Origin: Halorubellus salinus
GTDB lineage: Archaea; Halobacteriota; Halobacteria; Halobacteriales; Natrialbaceae
Assembly (NCBI RefSeq): GCF_020567525.1
Contig: NZ_JAJCVI010000002.1
Coordinates: 124,001 to 188,000, forward strand
Direction of reading: 5' to 3'
Length of the DNA: 64,000 nucleotides
The first letter of the stretch is position 1. Every line of letters begins with the position of its first letter. Shown one piece after another: positions 51,844 through 60,936 of the stretch. A program made the position numbers and the translations under genes. The notes beneath the pieces were generated by a model, which was given only the letters and a program-made list of their open reading frames with translations, searched no databases and was not told where the DNA came from.

Positions 51844-52944
51844 TCAGTCGAAGTACGCGGCGAGCCGGTCGGCGGCCGCCTCGACGCGGGGCGTGACGAG
51901 CGCGAACCGCAGCCAGTCGTCGTACGCGGTCCCGAACGCCTCGCCGGGCATCCCGGCGACGCCGGCCTCGTCCACGAGGCGTTCGACGTTCTCCAGGGTC
52001 CCCGGGAACCCATCGAAGCGCGCGAGGACGTAGAACGCGCCCTCGGGGACCGTGTACTCAGCGCCGGCGTCGTCGAGCGCGCTCGTGAACGCGTCGACGC
52101 GCTCGCGGAGGAGTTCGCGGTTCGCCTCGTGGTACGCTGGGTCGGTCTCGCGGAGCGCGCGGTACGCGGCGTGCTGCCCCGGCCGGGTCGTCGCGACGTT
52201 CACGAGCATGTGCCGGCTCTTCGCGTCCTCCACGAGGTCGTGCGGGAAGACGGCGTACCCGACGCGGAGCCCGGTCGCCGCGAACGTCTTCGAGAACGAG
52301 TTCGTCACGACCCGATGGTCGCTGTCGACCGACAGCGCACTCACGAACGACCCGGAGAGGTCGTAGTGGTCGTACACCTCGTCGCTCACGAGGACGGCGT
52401 CGTACGCCTCCGCGACGGCGACGAGTTCCTCGACCGTCTCCCGCGGGTACACCGCCCCAGTGGGGTTGTTCGGCGAGTTCACGACGATGGCCGCGAGGTC
52501 GTCGCTTGCGGCCTCGCGGACGCGCTCGGGGTCGAGCTGCCCGTCGGCCTCCGCGGGCACGAACACCTGCTCGCCGCCGAGCATCGTCGTCTTCCCTGGA
52601 TAGTAGGGATACACGGGGTCGGTGAGTATCACGTCCCCGCCCGGCCGACGTTCGAGCGCTCGCGCCATCGCGAGGTAGTTCGCCTCCCCGCCACCGTTCG
52701 TCACGACGACCTGCGCCGGGTCGACGCCGCGCCTGTCGGCGATCTCCTCGCGGAGGTGCGCGAGGCCCTCGCTCGGCGCGTACTGGAACCGGTCCGCGTC
52801 GAAGTCCGCGTACTCGCGGAGGCCGTCGCGGAGCGCCTCCGGCGGCTCCCAGTCGGGGTTCCCGCTCACCATGTCCACGACGTCGCGGTCCGCGTCGCTC
52901 GCGTACGACATGACGTGGAAGAAAAGCGGCGTCTCGTACTCCAT
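51844..52944 (-). CDS. Class I/II pyridoxal-phosphate aminotransferase
   Basis: A 366-residue fold-type I aminotransferase. The PLP lysine is Lys219 in NSFSKTFAATGLRVGY. Cofactor contacts include Asp188 (VSDEVYDHY) and the NSPNNPTG block (Asn160), with the phosphate loop NGGGEANY. It groups with aspartate/aromatic-type aminotransferases, but the substrate cannot be fixed. The ATG at 52944 has GCGAAAGCTACAGG about 30 nt upstream. Given other shikimate genes in the window an aromatic role is possible, with weak support. Confidence 0.9.
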   Translation of the reverse strand: MEYETPLFFHVMSYASDADRDVVDMVSGNPDWEPPEALRDGLREYADFDADRFQYAPSEGLAHLREEIADRRGVDPAQVVVTNGGGEANYLAMARALERRPGGDVILTDPVYPYYPGKTTMLGGEQVFVPAEADGQLDPERVREAASDDLAAIVVNSPNNPTGAVYPRETVEELVAVAEAYDAVLVSDEVYDHYDLSGSFVSALSVDSDHRVVTNSFSKTFAATGLRVGYAVFPHDLVEDAKSRHMLVNVATTRPGQHAAYRALRETDPAYHEANRELLRERVDAFTSALDDAGAEYTVPEGAFYVLARFDGFPGTLENVERLVDEAGVAGMPGEAFGTAYDDWLRFALVTPRVEAAADRLAAYFD

Positions 52945-53074
52945 ACGTCGACTGCGAGCGCCCGCCGCCTGTAGCTTTCGCCTCGCAGGCACCTGCGGCG
53001 AGTCACGGGCCGCTGGCGCGCCGCGGTCGCTCGCGGTGCGAGCGTTCAAATCCCTCCCGAGCGAACGCGGACGC

Positions 53075-53650
53075 ATGAACGAGGACGACGACGGTACGAA
53101 CGACGCCGACGGCGCGAACGACGCCGACGGTCCGGCAGCGTCGACACAGTACCCGCGGTCGCGTCGGGTCGGCGAGGCGCTGCGCGAGCGCGACGCGTCC
53201 GTCGCGGTCGCGGAGTCCTGCACGGGCGGCCTCGTGGGCGCGCGCTTGACCGCGGTCTCGGGCGCCTCGGACTACTTCGAGCAGGGCGTCGTCGCGTACG
53301 CGTACGGTGCGAAGGAGCAGCGACTCGGCGTCAGTCGCGAAGCGCTCGACGAGCACGGCGCGGTGAGCGCGCCCGTGGCCCGCCAGATGGCACGAGGTAT
53401 CCGCGACACGGCCGACGCGACGTGGGGCGTCGCCACCACCGGCGTCGCCGGTCCGACCGGCGGCACCGCGGAGACGCCCGTCGGCACCGTCTACGTCGGC
53501 GTCGCGTACGCCGCCCCGTGGGGGACTGGCGAGTCGTTCGCGACCGCGGACCGCCACCAGTTCGACGGCGACCGCCAGACCGTCCGCGAGCTGACCGTCG
53601 ACGCCGCCCTCGACGCCCTCCGCGACGCCATCGCAGACGTCGACCGCTGA
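53075..53650 (+). CDS. CinA C-terminal-type nicotinamide-nucleotide amidase
   Basis: A 191-residue stand-alone CinA C-terminal (PncC-like) domain. Signatures are VAVAESCTGGLVGARLTAVSGASDYFEQGVVAYA and TTGVAGPTGGTAETPVGTVYVGVA. The enzyme deamidates NMN to nicotinic acid mononucleotide in the pyridine-nucleotide cycle. The N-terminal 30 residues are an acidic Asn/Asp extension. TTCAAAT lies 27 nt before the ATG. Confidence 0.9.
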   Translation: MNEDDDGTNDADGANDADGPAASTQYPRSRRVGEALRERDASVAVAESCTGGLVGARLTAVSGASDYFEQGVVAYAYGAKEQRLGVSREALDEHGAVSAPVARQMARGIRDTADATWGVATTGVAGPTGGTAETPVGTVYVGVAYAAPWGTGESFATADRHQFDGDRQTVRELTVDAALDALRDAIADVDR

Positions 53651-53768
53651 CCGCGACCACCGACCGGGACCGACGGTTCGCGAGGATTCGCGTCAGACGC
53701 ACGTCCGACGGACTCGGCACCGAGGACGCACACTTAAGCCCCCGGAGTCGACAGACACCCGATATCGG

Positions 53769-54290
53769 ATGAACAAGAAGGGACATCTCCTCAACGGCGC
53801 GCTCCTCGCTATCGGACTGGCGTTCATCAGGTTCCCGCTCGGCGACCAGCCACCGCAAGCCGACGTCCTCGCGCTCCTGACGGACATGGCGCGACTCCTC
53901 CCACCAGTCGTCCTCGGCGCGATGCTCCCCGACATCGACACCGAGTTCGGGAAACACCGCAAGACCCTCCACAACCTCCCGCTGCTCGCCGGCTTCATCG
54001 CGTACCCGTACTTCTTCGGGAACATGGAGTTCGTCTGGGTCGGCATCGCCACCCACTACGTGCTCGACGTGTTCGGCAGCAAGCGCGGCATCGCGCTGTT
54101 CTACCCGCTCTCCAGCACGGAGACCGGACTCCCCATCGGCGTGAAGACGACGAGCAACTGGGCGGGCCTCATGACCGTCGCCATCACCGGGTTCGAGCTC
54201 GCCGTGTTCGCGCTGTTCGCACTCGTGCTCTTCCCGAACTTCGACTTCCAGCTCTCCGCGGTCGAACAGGCCATCGGCGGCCTCCAGTAA
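53769..54290 (+). CDS. DUF457 (YdjM-like) membrane-bound metal-dependent hydrolase
   Basis: A 173-residue membrane protein with four hydrophobic segments. Metal-ligand motifs of the DUF457 family are present: KGHLLNGALL near the start, MLPDIDTEFGKHRKTLHNLP in the middle and GIATHYVLDVFGSKRG. The activity is predicted from the family; the substrate is unknown, possibly a membrane lipid headgroup. CTTAAG lies about 33 nt before the ATG. It is convergent with the PHP-like gene, 15 bp apart. Confidence 0.88.
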   Translation: MNKKGHLLNGALLAIGLAFIRFPLGDQPPQADVLALLTDMARLLPPVVLGAMLPDIDTEFGKHRKTLHNLPLLAGFIAYPYFFGNMEFVWVGIATHYVLDVFGSKRGIALFYPLSSTETGLPIGVKTTSNWAGLMTVAITGFELAVFALFALVLFPNFDFQLSAVEQAIGGLQ

Positions 54291-54305
54291 GCCGAACGGT
54301 CGCAG

Positions 54306-55067
54306 TCAGTACACCGCCGCGTCGTCGAACCGGCCGTCGTACAGGAGGTGGCGCGGGTGCGTCGGCTCGGTTCCCTGCAGGAAGATGCGGTCGACCTTCT
54401 CCCACGTGTTCTCGACCCCGAGGTGCGCGAACTCCGCGGCCTTCCGGGCGCGATGCGAGAGCGACGACCGACGCCCCACGCGCCGCGGTGCGTCCGCGGC
54501 GAACGCCGCGACGACGTCTCTCGCGTCCGAGAGCTCGCGGTCGAACGCCGTCCACACCTCGCCGACGCTCCCCGGGAGGTGCGCGTACGAGGACCCGAAC
54601 GGCGCGACGTCGAAGTCGGCGACGAGGCGCTTCGCGCGGTCGGCCCACGCGCCGACGAGCTTCGGGTTGTACGCCTCCACGGCCGCGATCTGGTCGCTGT
54701 ACCGCTGTATCTCCTCGTAGCCGAGGCTCACGTTCAGGAACCGCGGATGCGGAACGAGCACCGTCGCGTCCTGTCGGTCGAACTCCGCCATCGCCGCCTC
54801 GAGCGTGATGAAGTCCGGGACCGGATCGGTGAGGCCGAGCGCGAGCACGTGCCGGCGGTTCCGCCACGTCCCCGCGAACACCTCGCGAGCCGGCACGACC
54901 ACGAGGTCGTCGTCGCTGTACCGCCGGGCCGTCTCCCGTACCGTCGGGAGTTGCTCGAAGTGCGGGGCGTACACGAGCGCGTCCAACCCGCGGCGCTTCG
55001 CGCGCTCGACCACGCCCTCGTCGAGCACCTTCACGTGCGCGTCCACCCGGAACTCGTCGGCCCCCAT
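54306..55067 (-). CDS. PHP-like metal-dependent phosphoesterase
   Basis: A 253-residue protein with a PHP-type beta/alpha barrel: FRVDAHVKVLD at the start, DALVYAPHFEQLP, VVVPAREVFAG, VLVPHPRFLN, AVEAYNPKL and a late APFGSSYAHLPGSVG. The first metal motif reads DAHVK rather than the usual DxHxH, and the last reads SSYAH instead of GSDAH, so the metal site is altered. It could be a phosphoesterase with a reduced cluster or a non-catalytic member. CGCTTATGCC lies 28 nt before the ATG at 55067. Confidence 0.78.
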   Translation of the reverse strand: MGADEFRVDAHVKVLDEGVVERAKRRGLDALVYAPHFEQLPTVRETARRYSDDDLVVVPAREVFAGTWRNRRHVLALGLTDPVPDFITLEAAMAEFDRQDATVLVPHPRFLNVSLGYEEIQRYSDQIAAVEAYNPKLVGAWADRAKRLVADFDVAPFGSSYAHLPGSVGEVWTAFDRELSDARDVVAAFAADAPRRVGRRSSLSHRARKAAEFAHLGVENTWEKVDRIFLQGTEPTHPRHLLYDGRFDDAAVY

Positions 55068-55164
55068 GTTACTCGGTCGAATCCACGCGGCAGGCATAAG
55101 CGCGACGAAACCGCGAGCGGACACCACCGAGGTTCTTCACGCCGCGTTCAGCGGTCACGAACCG

Positions 55165-55284
55165 ATGCCCTCCGACGTCCCCTCCCCGCCACCGCTCGGT
55201 CTCGCCGCCCTCTGGCTCGCCGCGCACGCCGCGACCGCCGCCGCCGCGTTCGACGTCGACGAACGCGTCACCTGGCGCACCTGA
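55165..55284 (+). CDS. Possible 39-residue hydrophobic protein
   Basis: ATG at 55165 to TGA at 55282-55284. One hydrophobic segment (LGLAALWLAAHAATAAAAF) is followed by DVDERVTWRT. Third-position G/C is high. It fits the gap between the divergent PHP-like and zinc-finger genes. Many small haloarchaeal membrane proteins look like this, but I have no independent support. Confidence 0.4.
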   Translation: MPSDVPSPPPLGLAALWLAAHAATAAAAFDVDERVTWRT

Positions 55285-55337
55285 CGACGCCAGCGGACAA
55301 CCTTCAAGACGGCCACCGTCCAAGAGGGAGTCAACGA

Positions 55338-55637
55338 ATGGCCTGGGAATGCGGAATCGAAGACTGTGGTGCCGTCTACGACACGCCCGAGGACGCCATC
55401 GTCCACCAGACCAACGAGCACGAGCGCCGCGAGTGCAAGGTATGCGGGACCGTCGTCCCCGACGGCTACCTCGCCATCCGGCACGCGTTCACCGAGCACA
55501 CGCGCGCCGAGTACGTCCGCGCCTACGGTGCCAGCGCACAGGAGGTCCGCGACCGCGAGGAGGTCCGCGACGCCATCGAGGCCGAAGCCGACCTGAACGC
55601 CGTCGTCGAACGCCTCAACGGCGACCCACCCACCTGA
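55338..55637 (+). CDS. Small double zinc-finger protein
   Basis: A 99-residue protein with two C2H2-type fingers: CGIEDCGAVYDTPEDAIVHQ then TNEH (Cys-x4-Cys, His, His, residues about 5-28), and CKVCGTVVPDGYLAIRHAF then TEH (residues about 33-54). A charged helix completes it. Such small haloarchaeal zinc-finger proteins are often regulators or protein-interaction modules; a related family regulates biofilm and motility in Haloferax, but identity with it is not claimed. It is convergent with the spt5 gene, 103 bp apart. Confidence 0.82.
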   Translation: MAWECGIEDCGAVYDTPEDAIVHQTNEHERRECKVCGTVVPDGYLAIRHAFTEHTRAEYVRAYGASAQEVRDREEVRDAIEAEADLNAVVERLNGDPPT

Positions 55638-55740
55638 AGCCAACGCCCACGGGTCGTGACGGCGAGTCGACGACTCACGACCGTCGAACGACTCCGAGAA
55701 GACCGCTACGCGGAGCTCGCCGCCGTCGAATACTCGGCCG

Positions 55741-56178
55741 TTATCGCTCTTCGCTGTCGAGCACGCGGATCTGGTCGCCCCGTACCGTGACCGGAATCGG
55801 GACGGTCGCCTCGTAGAGCTCGACGGTGACCTGGTCCTTGCCCTCGTCGATGCGCTGCACCTGCGCCTTCTCGCCCTTGAACGGGCCCGCGATGAGCTCC
55901 ACGATGTCGCTCTCCGCGATCCCCTCGACGTCCGGCGTCGGCGAGAGGAAGTGCTCGACCTCGCTGATGTCGGACTCCCCGGGGATGATACCTCTGGCGT
56001 GGGGAATCTCCTCGAGGGTGCGCTCGATGATACCGGAGTCCTCGGCCTCCACCATCACGTAGCTCGTCAGCGAATCCGGCGCGAGCGCCGCGTGGATGTC
56101 CTCCATCTCGCGGTTCATGATCATGTCAGCGACCGTTCGTTCCTGGCTCGCCGTGGTCTTGACAGCGTAGATCGGCAT
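55741..56178 (-). CDS. spt5: Transcription elongation factor Spt5 (NusG)
   Basis: A 145-residue archaeal Spt5: NGN domain (residues 1-85, [46 protein letters not shown]) and KOW domain (residues about 90-145, [20 protein letters not shown]). It clamps RNA polymerase with Spt4 and couples to ribosomes. Its start is 6 bp from the secE stop, and the sequence GGTGAT overlapping that stop could serve as a ribosome site, so the two are co-transcribed and probably coupled. Confidence 0.96.
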   Translation of the reverse strand: MPIYAVKTTASQERTVADMIMNREMEDIHAALAPDSLTSYVMVEAEDSGIIERTLEEIPHARGIIPGESDISEVEHFLSPTPDVEGIAESDIVELIAGPFKGEKAQVQRIDEGKDQVTVELYEATVPIPVTVRGDQIRVLDSEER

Positions 56179-56184
56179 GTGTTA

Positions 56185-56397
56185 TCACCAGGGAGCGAGC
56201 GCGGCGCTCGACGCAGCGTCTTGGATGAACGAGACGACGAGGAAACCCATGAGCTGTGCGATGATGAACCCGAGGATGCCGACGATGACGATGCCGGCGC
56301 CCGCGATCTTCGCGATCTGGGAGAACTCGGTGTAGGACGGGGTGCTCGCCAACTTGAGCACGCGAACGTACGACGAGAGCTCCGTCGGTAATTCCAT
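56185..56397 (-). CDS. secE: Protein translocase subunit SecE / Sec61-gamma
   Basis: A 70-residue protein with the amphipathic helix (VRVLKLASTPSYTEFSQIAKIAGAG) and one membrane segment (IVIVGILGFIIAQLMGFLVV). It clamps SecY in the translocon. AGAAAAGC lies about 28 nt upstream of the ATG. It lies between ftsZ1 and spt5, the conserved archaeal order. Confidence 0.95.
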   Translation of the reverse strand: MELPTELSSYVRVLKLASTPSYTEFSQIAKIAGAGIVIVGILGFIIAQLMGFLVVSFIQDAASSAALAPW

Positions 56398-56598
56398 GCG
56401 GGTCGATTCGTCGTGCTCGCTTTTCTATCTATTGCATTGCCCCGGCGCGGCCGCCCCCACGGGCGGTCCGCGAACTCGAATCGGGTCGACGGTGCCGGCG
56501 TCGTCGCCGACCGAGCCGTCGTGCTCGTCGACCAAGCCGTCGCTCCGAGCGCGATCGTCGAGGAGGAATGGAGTCGTCGACGCGGTCCGCCGAACCGA

Positions 56599-57780
56599 TC
56601 ACTCGATGAAGTCGATGTCGCTCCCGCCCTGCTGCATCTGCTCGCGTTGCGCGGTCGGCTGCGAGGACACCTGCGTCTCGCCGTCGTCGCCGTTCCCGTA
56701 TATCTGCGGGGAGTCGACGCCGGTGACGACGATCATCGTCCGCATGCGGCCTTCGAGGGATTCGTCGACGCTCGTCCCCCAGATGATGCGTGCGTCCGGG
56801 TCGATGCGGTCGTAGATCTCCTCGACGACGCCCTCGGCCTCCTCGATGCTCATGTCGTTCCCACCCGTGACGTTCACGAGCGCGCTCGAGGCACCGGAGA
56901 TGTCGACGTCGAGCAGCGGCGAGCGGAGCGCGGAGGTCACGGAGTCCTTGGACTTCGCGTCCGAGTCGGACTCGCCGAGGCCGATCATCGCGACGCCGCC
57001 GCGTTCCATGACGGTGCGGACGTCCGCGAAGTCGAGGTTAACGAGCCCGGGCTTCGTGATGAGTTCCGTGATGCCCTTCACCGAGCGCATGAGGACCTCG
57101 TCGCTGACCTTGAACGCCTGCTTGACGGGGAGCTTCCCGACGGAATCGAGCAGCCGGTCGTTCGGGACGACGATGACGGTGTCGGAGACGTCACGCAGCC
57201 GCTCCAGGCCGGCTTCGGCGTTCGTCCGCCGGACCTCGCCTTCGGCGGTGAACGGCGTCGTGACGATGCTGATAGTCAGTGCGCCGGCTTCGCGCGCGGC
57301 CTTCGCGACCACGGGCGCGGAGCCGGTGCCGGTGCCACCGCCGAGTCCGGCGGTGACGAACACCATGTCCGAGCCCTCGATGGACTCGTAGATCTCGCTC
57401 TGGCTCTCCAGGGCGGCCTCCTCGCCGACCTGCGGGAGCGAGCCCGCGCCACGCCCGCCGGTCTTGTCCTCGCCCATGAGGATCTTCGTGTCCGCCTCGA
57501 TCTCGTAGAGGTGCTGGACGTCGGTGTTCGCGGCGACGAGCTTCGCGCCCGTGATACCCTCCTCGTGGATGCGGTTGATGGTGTTCCCACCGGCACCGCC
57601 GCAACCGACGACGGTGATGTTCGTCTGCAGGTCCTTGAGAACGTCCTCGAGCTGGTCGTCCGTCATCGTCCCCGATTCCCGCGACGGGGTCGCGTCGCGG
57701 GCGTCGTCCCCTCCCTGTCGACGCCCGGGGTCCTCCCCGCCTTCGGCCTCGTCTATCGCGTCTTCGACGATCGAATCCAT
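56599..57780 (-). CDS. ftsZ: Cell-division GTPase FtsZ1
   Basis: A 393-residue tubulin-like GTPase. The nucleotide signature [10 protein letters not shown] is at residues 147-156, the N-terminal loop is [15 protein letters not shown] and the T7 synergy loop is NLDFADV (Asn248, Asp250, Asp253), so it should polymerise and hydrolyse GTP. Place next to secE-spt5 marks it as FtsZ1, which in Haloferax organises division and shape with FtsZ2. The 45-residue acidic N-terminal extension is typical. The C-terminus (GGSDIDFIE) is the short conserved anchor tail. GTAATTAC lies about 30 nt before the ATG. Confidence 0.97.
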   Translation of the reverse strand: MDSIVEDAIDEAEGGEDPGRRQGGDDARDATPSRESGTMTDDQLEDVLKDLQTNITVVGCGGAGGNTINRIHEEGITGAKLVAANTDVQHLYEIEADTKILMGEDKTGGRGAGSLPQVGEEAALESQSEIYESIEGSDMVFVTAGLGGGTGTGSAPVVAKAAREAGALTISIVTTPFTAEGEVRRTNAEAGLERLRDVSDTVIVVPNDRLLDSVGKLPVKQAFKVSDEVLMRSVKGITELITKPGLVNLDFADVRTVMERGGVAMIGLGESDSDAKSKDSVTSALRSPLLDVDISGASSALVNVTGGNDMSIEEAEGVVEEIYDRIDPDARIIWGTSVDESLEGRMRTMIVVTGVDSPQIYGNGDDGETQVSSQPTAQREQMQQGGSDIDFIE

Positions 57781-57806
57781 CCTTGACCCTCATTATTCTA
57801 TGGAGG

Positions 57807-57816
57807 GTAATTACGT
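57807..57816 (-). promoter_or_regulatory. TATA-like element of ftsZ1
   Basis: CGTAATTACC on the minus strand, about 27-36 nt before the ATG at 57780, in an A/T-rich gap between the DTD2 gene and ftsZ1. A second A/T cluster (ATAGAATAATG) lies nearer the start. Confidence 0.55.
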
Positions 57817-57898
57817 TTCCCCTCTCTGTCAGACGCCCGCATGACGGAAAATTCGCGGGCGACACGAGCTCGGTAATCACCGCTTACCGAACGAGTCC

Positions 57899-59281
57899 TT
57901 AGATGGCGAACACGTCCTCCTGGTGCGTGGTGACGTCGTCGGGGTCGATTCGCTCCCCGTCGACCTCGACGGCGTCGCCGTTCGCGAGCCGCCCGAACTT
58001 CGGGCCTTCGGGGACGCCTTCCTGGTGTGCGCGCCGCGGATCGAACGCGTCCTTCGTCGCGACGACACGCCCGTCCTCCCGGCGGACGTCGTCGTACTCG
58101 GGTTCGAGGACGCCGACGAGTCCATCCACGAGCGCGTCGTACCCCTCGTCGTCCGGGAACCCGGCGCGACCACGGACCTGCGACCCGCTGTTGCGCGTCC
58201 CGAACGCCACCGTCTCGCGCTCGACGAGCGACCGCGTGCGGTCGGCGTCGACCGCTCTCGCGGCCTCCAGGAGGTCGTCCGGGAGCGCTCGCACGACCCA
58301 GCCGTCGCCGTCGTCGATGCGGTGGTCTCCGAACCGGACGCCGTCGGCGACCGCGCCGAGTTCCGCCTCGACCGCAGCGACGGCGTCCAGGTCGCGGTCG
58401 CCGACCTCCCGCAGCCACGTCTCGGTCACCACCCGGTACCCGAGGTCCGCGACGACCGCCTCCAGCGCCGGCCGCGACCCCTCGACGAGCGCGTGCTCGG
58501 CGTCGCTCGCCGCGAACGCCGCCTCGAGGACGTCGCGATGGTCGTCCGGGTCACCCATCGCGTCCAGCCCCCAGTCCGCGGCGACGTGCCCGACCGTCCA
58601 CGCGGTATCGCGGACCACGCGCTCGAACCGCGGGACGTAATGCCCGCCACCGAACCCGACGACCGTCCGGTCACCCATCACCGACCGCTCGCCGTCGGCC
58701 GCGCGCTCCCCGCTCGACGGCTCGCTCCCGTCCGCGTCGAACGCGGTCAGGTCGAGGATCGCTCGCGCCACCGCCGCCGCACCCGCAGCGTCCCGCCACT
58801 CCGTCTCCCCGCTCCCGAGCTCGACGAACAGCGACGGACACCCGACAGCGGTCGGCCCGTGATGCGTGCACTCCATCCCGACCTCGTACCCCTCCGGCGC
58901 GTACGCCTCGAAGGACTCGAGTAGCGCCGCCTGCGCACCCGGCGCCGCCTCGGCGACCGCGTTCGCCGCGCCGCCGAACTCGGCCGGTCCGAAGTTCCCC
59001 GTGAAGTGCGCGGTCAAGAGCGGCCCCGTCTCGCCGGAGTGCCGCGACGCGAACGCGACCAACGCGGGCACCTCCGAGAACGCGTCCGCCACGCCGTCCA
59101 GTTCGAGGTGCAGCGCGTCGAACTCGCGGAGCTCGAACGGACCGTGGCGATAGACGGTCCCACCGCCCGCCGCGTCCGACCGCGAGTCGTCCAGCGACTC
59201 CCTCCAGTCCACGAGGTCAAGCAGGTGCTCGGCGACGTGCGTCGACGCCTCGTCCGCACGACTGACGACGATCCCAATCAC
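57899..59281 (-). CDS. dtdA: Archaeal D-aminoacyl-tRNA deacylase (DTD2/GEK1)
   Basis: A 460-residue DTD2-type deacylase that frees tRNA from D-amino acids. Family blocks: IGIVVSRADEAS at the start, PLLTAHFTGNFGPAEFGG, MECTHHGPTAVGCPSLFVELGSGETEW and VGFGGGHYVPRFERV. Archaea and plants use this enzyme in place of bacterial DTD1. I start at the GTG at 59281 because it gives the family N-terminus directly; a TTG nine codons upstream adds residues that do not fit. An acidic C-terminal extension of about 150 residues (after residue 300) looks like the normal archaeal second domain. Confidence 0.92.
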   Translation of the reverse strand: MIGIVVSRADEASTHVAEHLLDLVDWRESLDDSRSDAAGGGTVYRHGPFELREFDALHLELDGVADAFSEVPALVAFASRHSGETGPLLTAHFTGNFGPAEFGGAANAVAEAAPGAQAALLESFEAYAPEGYEVGMECTHHGPTAVGCPSLFVELGSGETEWRDAAGAAAVARAILDLTAFDADGSEPSSGERAADGERSVMGDRTVVGFGGGHYVPRFERVVRDTAWTVGHVAADWGLDAMGDPDDHRDVLEAAFAASDAEHALVEGSRPALEAVVADLGYRVVTETWLREVGDRDLDAVAAVEAELGAVADGVRFGDHRIDDGDGWVVRALPDDLLEAARAVDADRTRSLVERETVAFGTRNSGSQVRGRAGFPDDEGYDALVDGLVGVLEPEYDDVRREDGRVVATKDAFDPRRAHQEGVPEGPKFGRLANGDAVEVDGERIDPDDVTTHQEDVFAI

Positions 59282-59385
59282 GACCCTCCGTAACGCCGAC
59301 GCAGCCAAGAAAGAGTCGATTCCGGCACGACCGACAGCGACGGCCTCCCGGAACCCCCGCGGCCGCCGGACGCTAGAACAGTCCG

Positions 59386-60798
59386 TCAGTCGGCTCCTTC
59401 GGCTGGTGCGCTCTTCGAACTGAACGCGTCCCGGGCGGTCGTCGCGCTCGCGGCGAAGATGCTCGCGAGGTCGTCGCGGCGACGCCAGAACAGGCCGAGC
59501 GCGAGCACGAGGTAGACGACCGTGTACGAGTAGAGGATGAGCATGCTGAGCTCCGTCTCCGTGCTGTGACTGTTCGTCGTCAGGATGACCGCGTACTCGG
59601 AAACGACCTGCGAGACGAACAACACGAGCAGTACCACGGCCTCCCGCACCGAGATCTCGAAGTTCGTGATGATGGCGATCGCGAACAGGCTCTGGGCGGC
59701 CGTGATCCAGATCTCCGCGGACTGCTTGTCGTCGAACGGCAGCGTCCCGACGTCACCCGCAGCGATGGAGTACACCACCGAGAGCGTCCCGATGAGGAGC
59801 GTCCACTGGTTGAGCTTCGAGGAGATGAGCGCGTTGAACCCCGCCGTCGACCGTGCCTTGTTCACGAGGTACGCGACGACGATGAGTTCCGGGCTCTCGG
59901 ATGCGAGCGGCGCGACCCACTGGATCATGAAGAACTTCGGGATGCCGTAGTCGACGCCGATGAGCTCGAGGCCGTGCGCGAACGGGTGGACGGCGGTGTA
60001 GATCATCAGGCCGGAGTAGAGGAACAAGGTTATCGACGAGGCCGTGCGGACGGGGAACGACCGCTTCTGGAGGTACGCGGGGACGCCGACCTGCTCCTCG
60101 TGGTCCTCGACGTCGCCGCGGACGATGATGGCGATGTACGCGATGTAGAGCCCGACGAGGACGAGCGTGTCGGCGATGTCGATACCGCCGAACAGCGGGA
60201 CGGCGAACGCGAACGCGGTCGCGAGCAGGAGGAAGACGATCTCGAGGCCGAGGTCGCGGTCGAGGTGGACCTTGTTCGCGAGGAAGCCGTCGCCGTCCTC
60301 GACCGCGGAGTCCTTGGCGCTGCCGGCGCGGTAGACGGTGAACAGCGCGATGCCGGACCAGCCGAGGCCGATGAGGATGCGGTTCGCGCCGGTCATGTTC
60401 GCGACGGCGAGGTTCGCGTCGTTGCACGCCGCGGCGAGCCCGGTCTCGGCGTTCGAGATGGTCTCGGCGCTGAACTGCGCGCACGCCTCGGCGGTCGCAC
60501 CGCCGGACCCGGCGCCCCACGCGTACAGCGCGTCGACGGCGTACTCCGGCGCGACCGCGAGCACCGCGAGCACGGCGATGGCGAACGCTCGCGGGACGTC
60601 CTTCTCTGCGGTCTCGGCGCCCCACGCGAGCATGAACGACGCGCCGAGGACGGCGACACCGCTCACGGCGACTGTCGTGAGGTTCCCGAGTCCGAGCGTC
60701 TCGGGGCCGCCCAGGAGTTCCACGCTCACCCAGGGAGCGGTGAGGAGCGCGGCGAAGACGAGGGCGACCAGCGGATGACGAAGCCGGTCTTTGAGCAT
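59386..60798 (-). CDS. Sodium/calcium exchanger-family (CaCA) antiporter
   Basis: A 470-residue membrane protein with about eleven helices in two inverted halves. The alpha repeats are GAETAEKDV to VLAVAPEYAVDALYAW and QWVAPLASESPELIVVAYLVNKARSTAGFNALISSKLNQ, with the ion-binding acidic residues in PEY and SPE. It exchanges calcium or another cation for sodium. The first repeat is weaker than usual. GGGTTACTTGC lies about 27 nt before the ATG. It is divergent from a tandem USP gene, with 138 bp between the starts. Confidence 0.88.
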   Translation of the reverse strand: MLKDRLRHPLVALVFAALLTAPWVSVELLGGPETLGLGNLTTVAVSGVAVLGASFMLAWGAETAEKDVPRAFAIAVLAVLAVAPEYAVDALYAWGAGSGGATAEACAQFSAETISNAETGLAAACNDANLAVANMTGANRILIGLGWSGIALFTVYRAGSAKDSAVEDGDGFLANKVHLDRDLGLEIVFLLLATAFAFAVPLFGGIDIADTLVLVGLYIAYIAIIVRGDVEDHEEQVGVPAYLQKRSFPVRTASSITLFLYSGLMIYTAVHPFAHGLELIGVDYGIPKFFMIQWVAPLASESPELIVVAYLVNKARSTAGFNALISSKLNQWTLLIGTLSVVYSIAAGDVGTLPFDDKQSAEIWITAAQSLFAIAIITNFEISVREAVVLLVLFVSQVVSEYAVILTTNSHSTETELSMLILYSYTVVYLVLALGLFWRRRDDLASIFAASATTARDAFSSKSAPAEGAD

Positions 60799-60936
60799 AC
60801 CAGAAGGTCCGTGAAAGTGCAAGTAACCCTTGCGGTTTCCGGAGCGTTCGAGCGAGAGTGTGACAGGCAGGCTCGGGGGCGACGGGGCTGCGGGCGGCGC
60901 GTTTTTGTGGTGGGTGCGCGAACGCTCTCCCAAGGC

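Noticed and set aside
53030-53065. TTCAAAT motif resembling a tRNA T-loop
   Set aside because: The flanking bases do not pair as a T-stem, and the motif sits 27 nt before a gene start as a promoter element.
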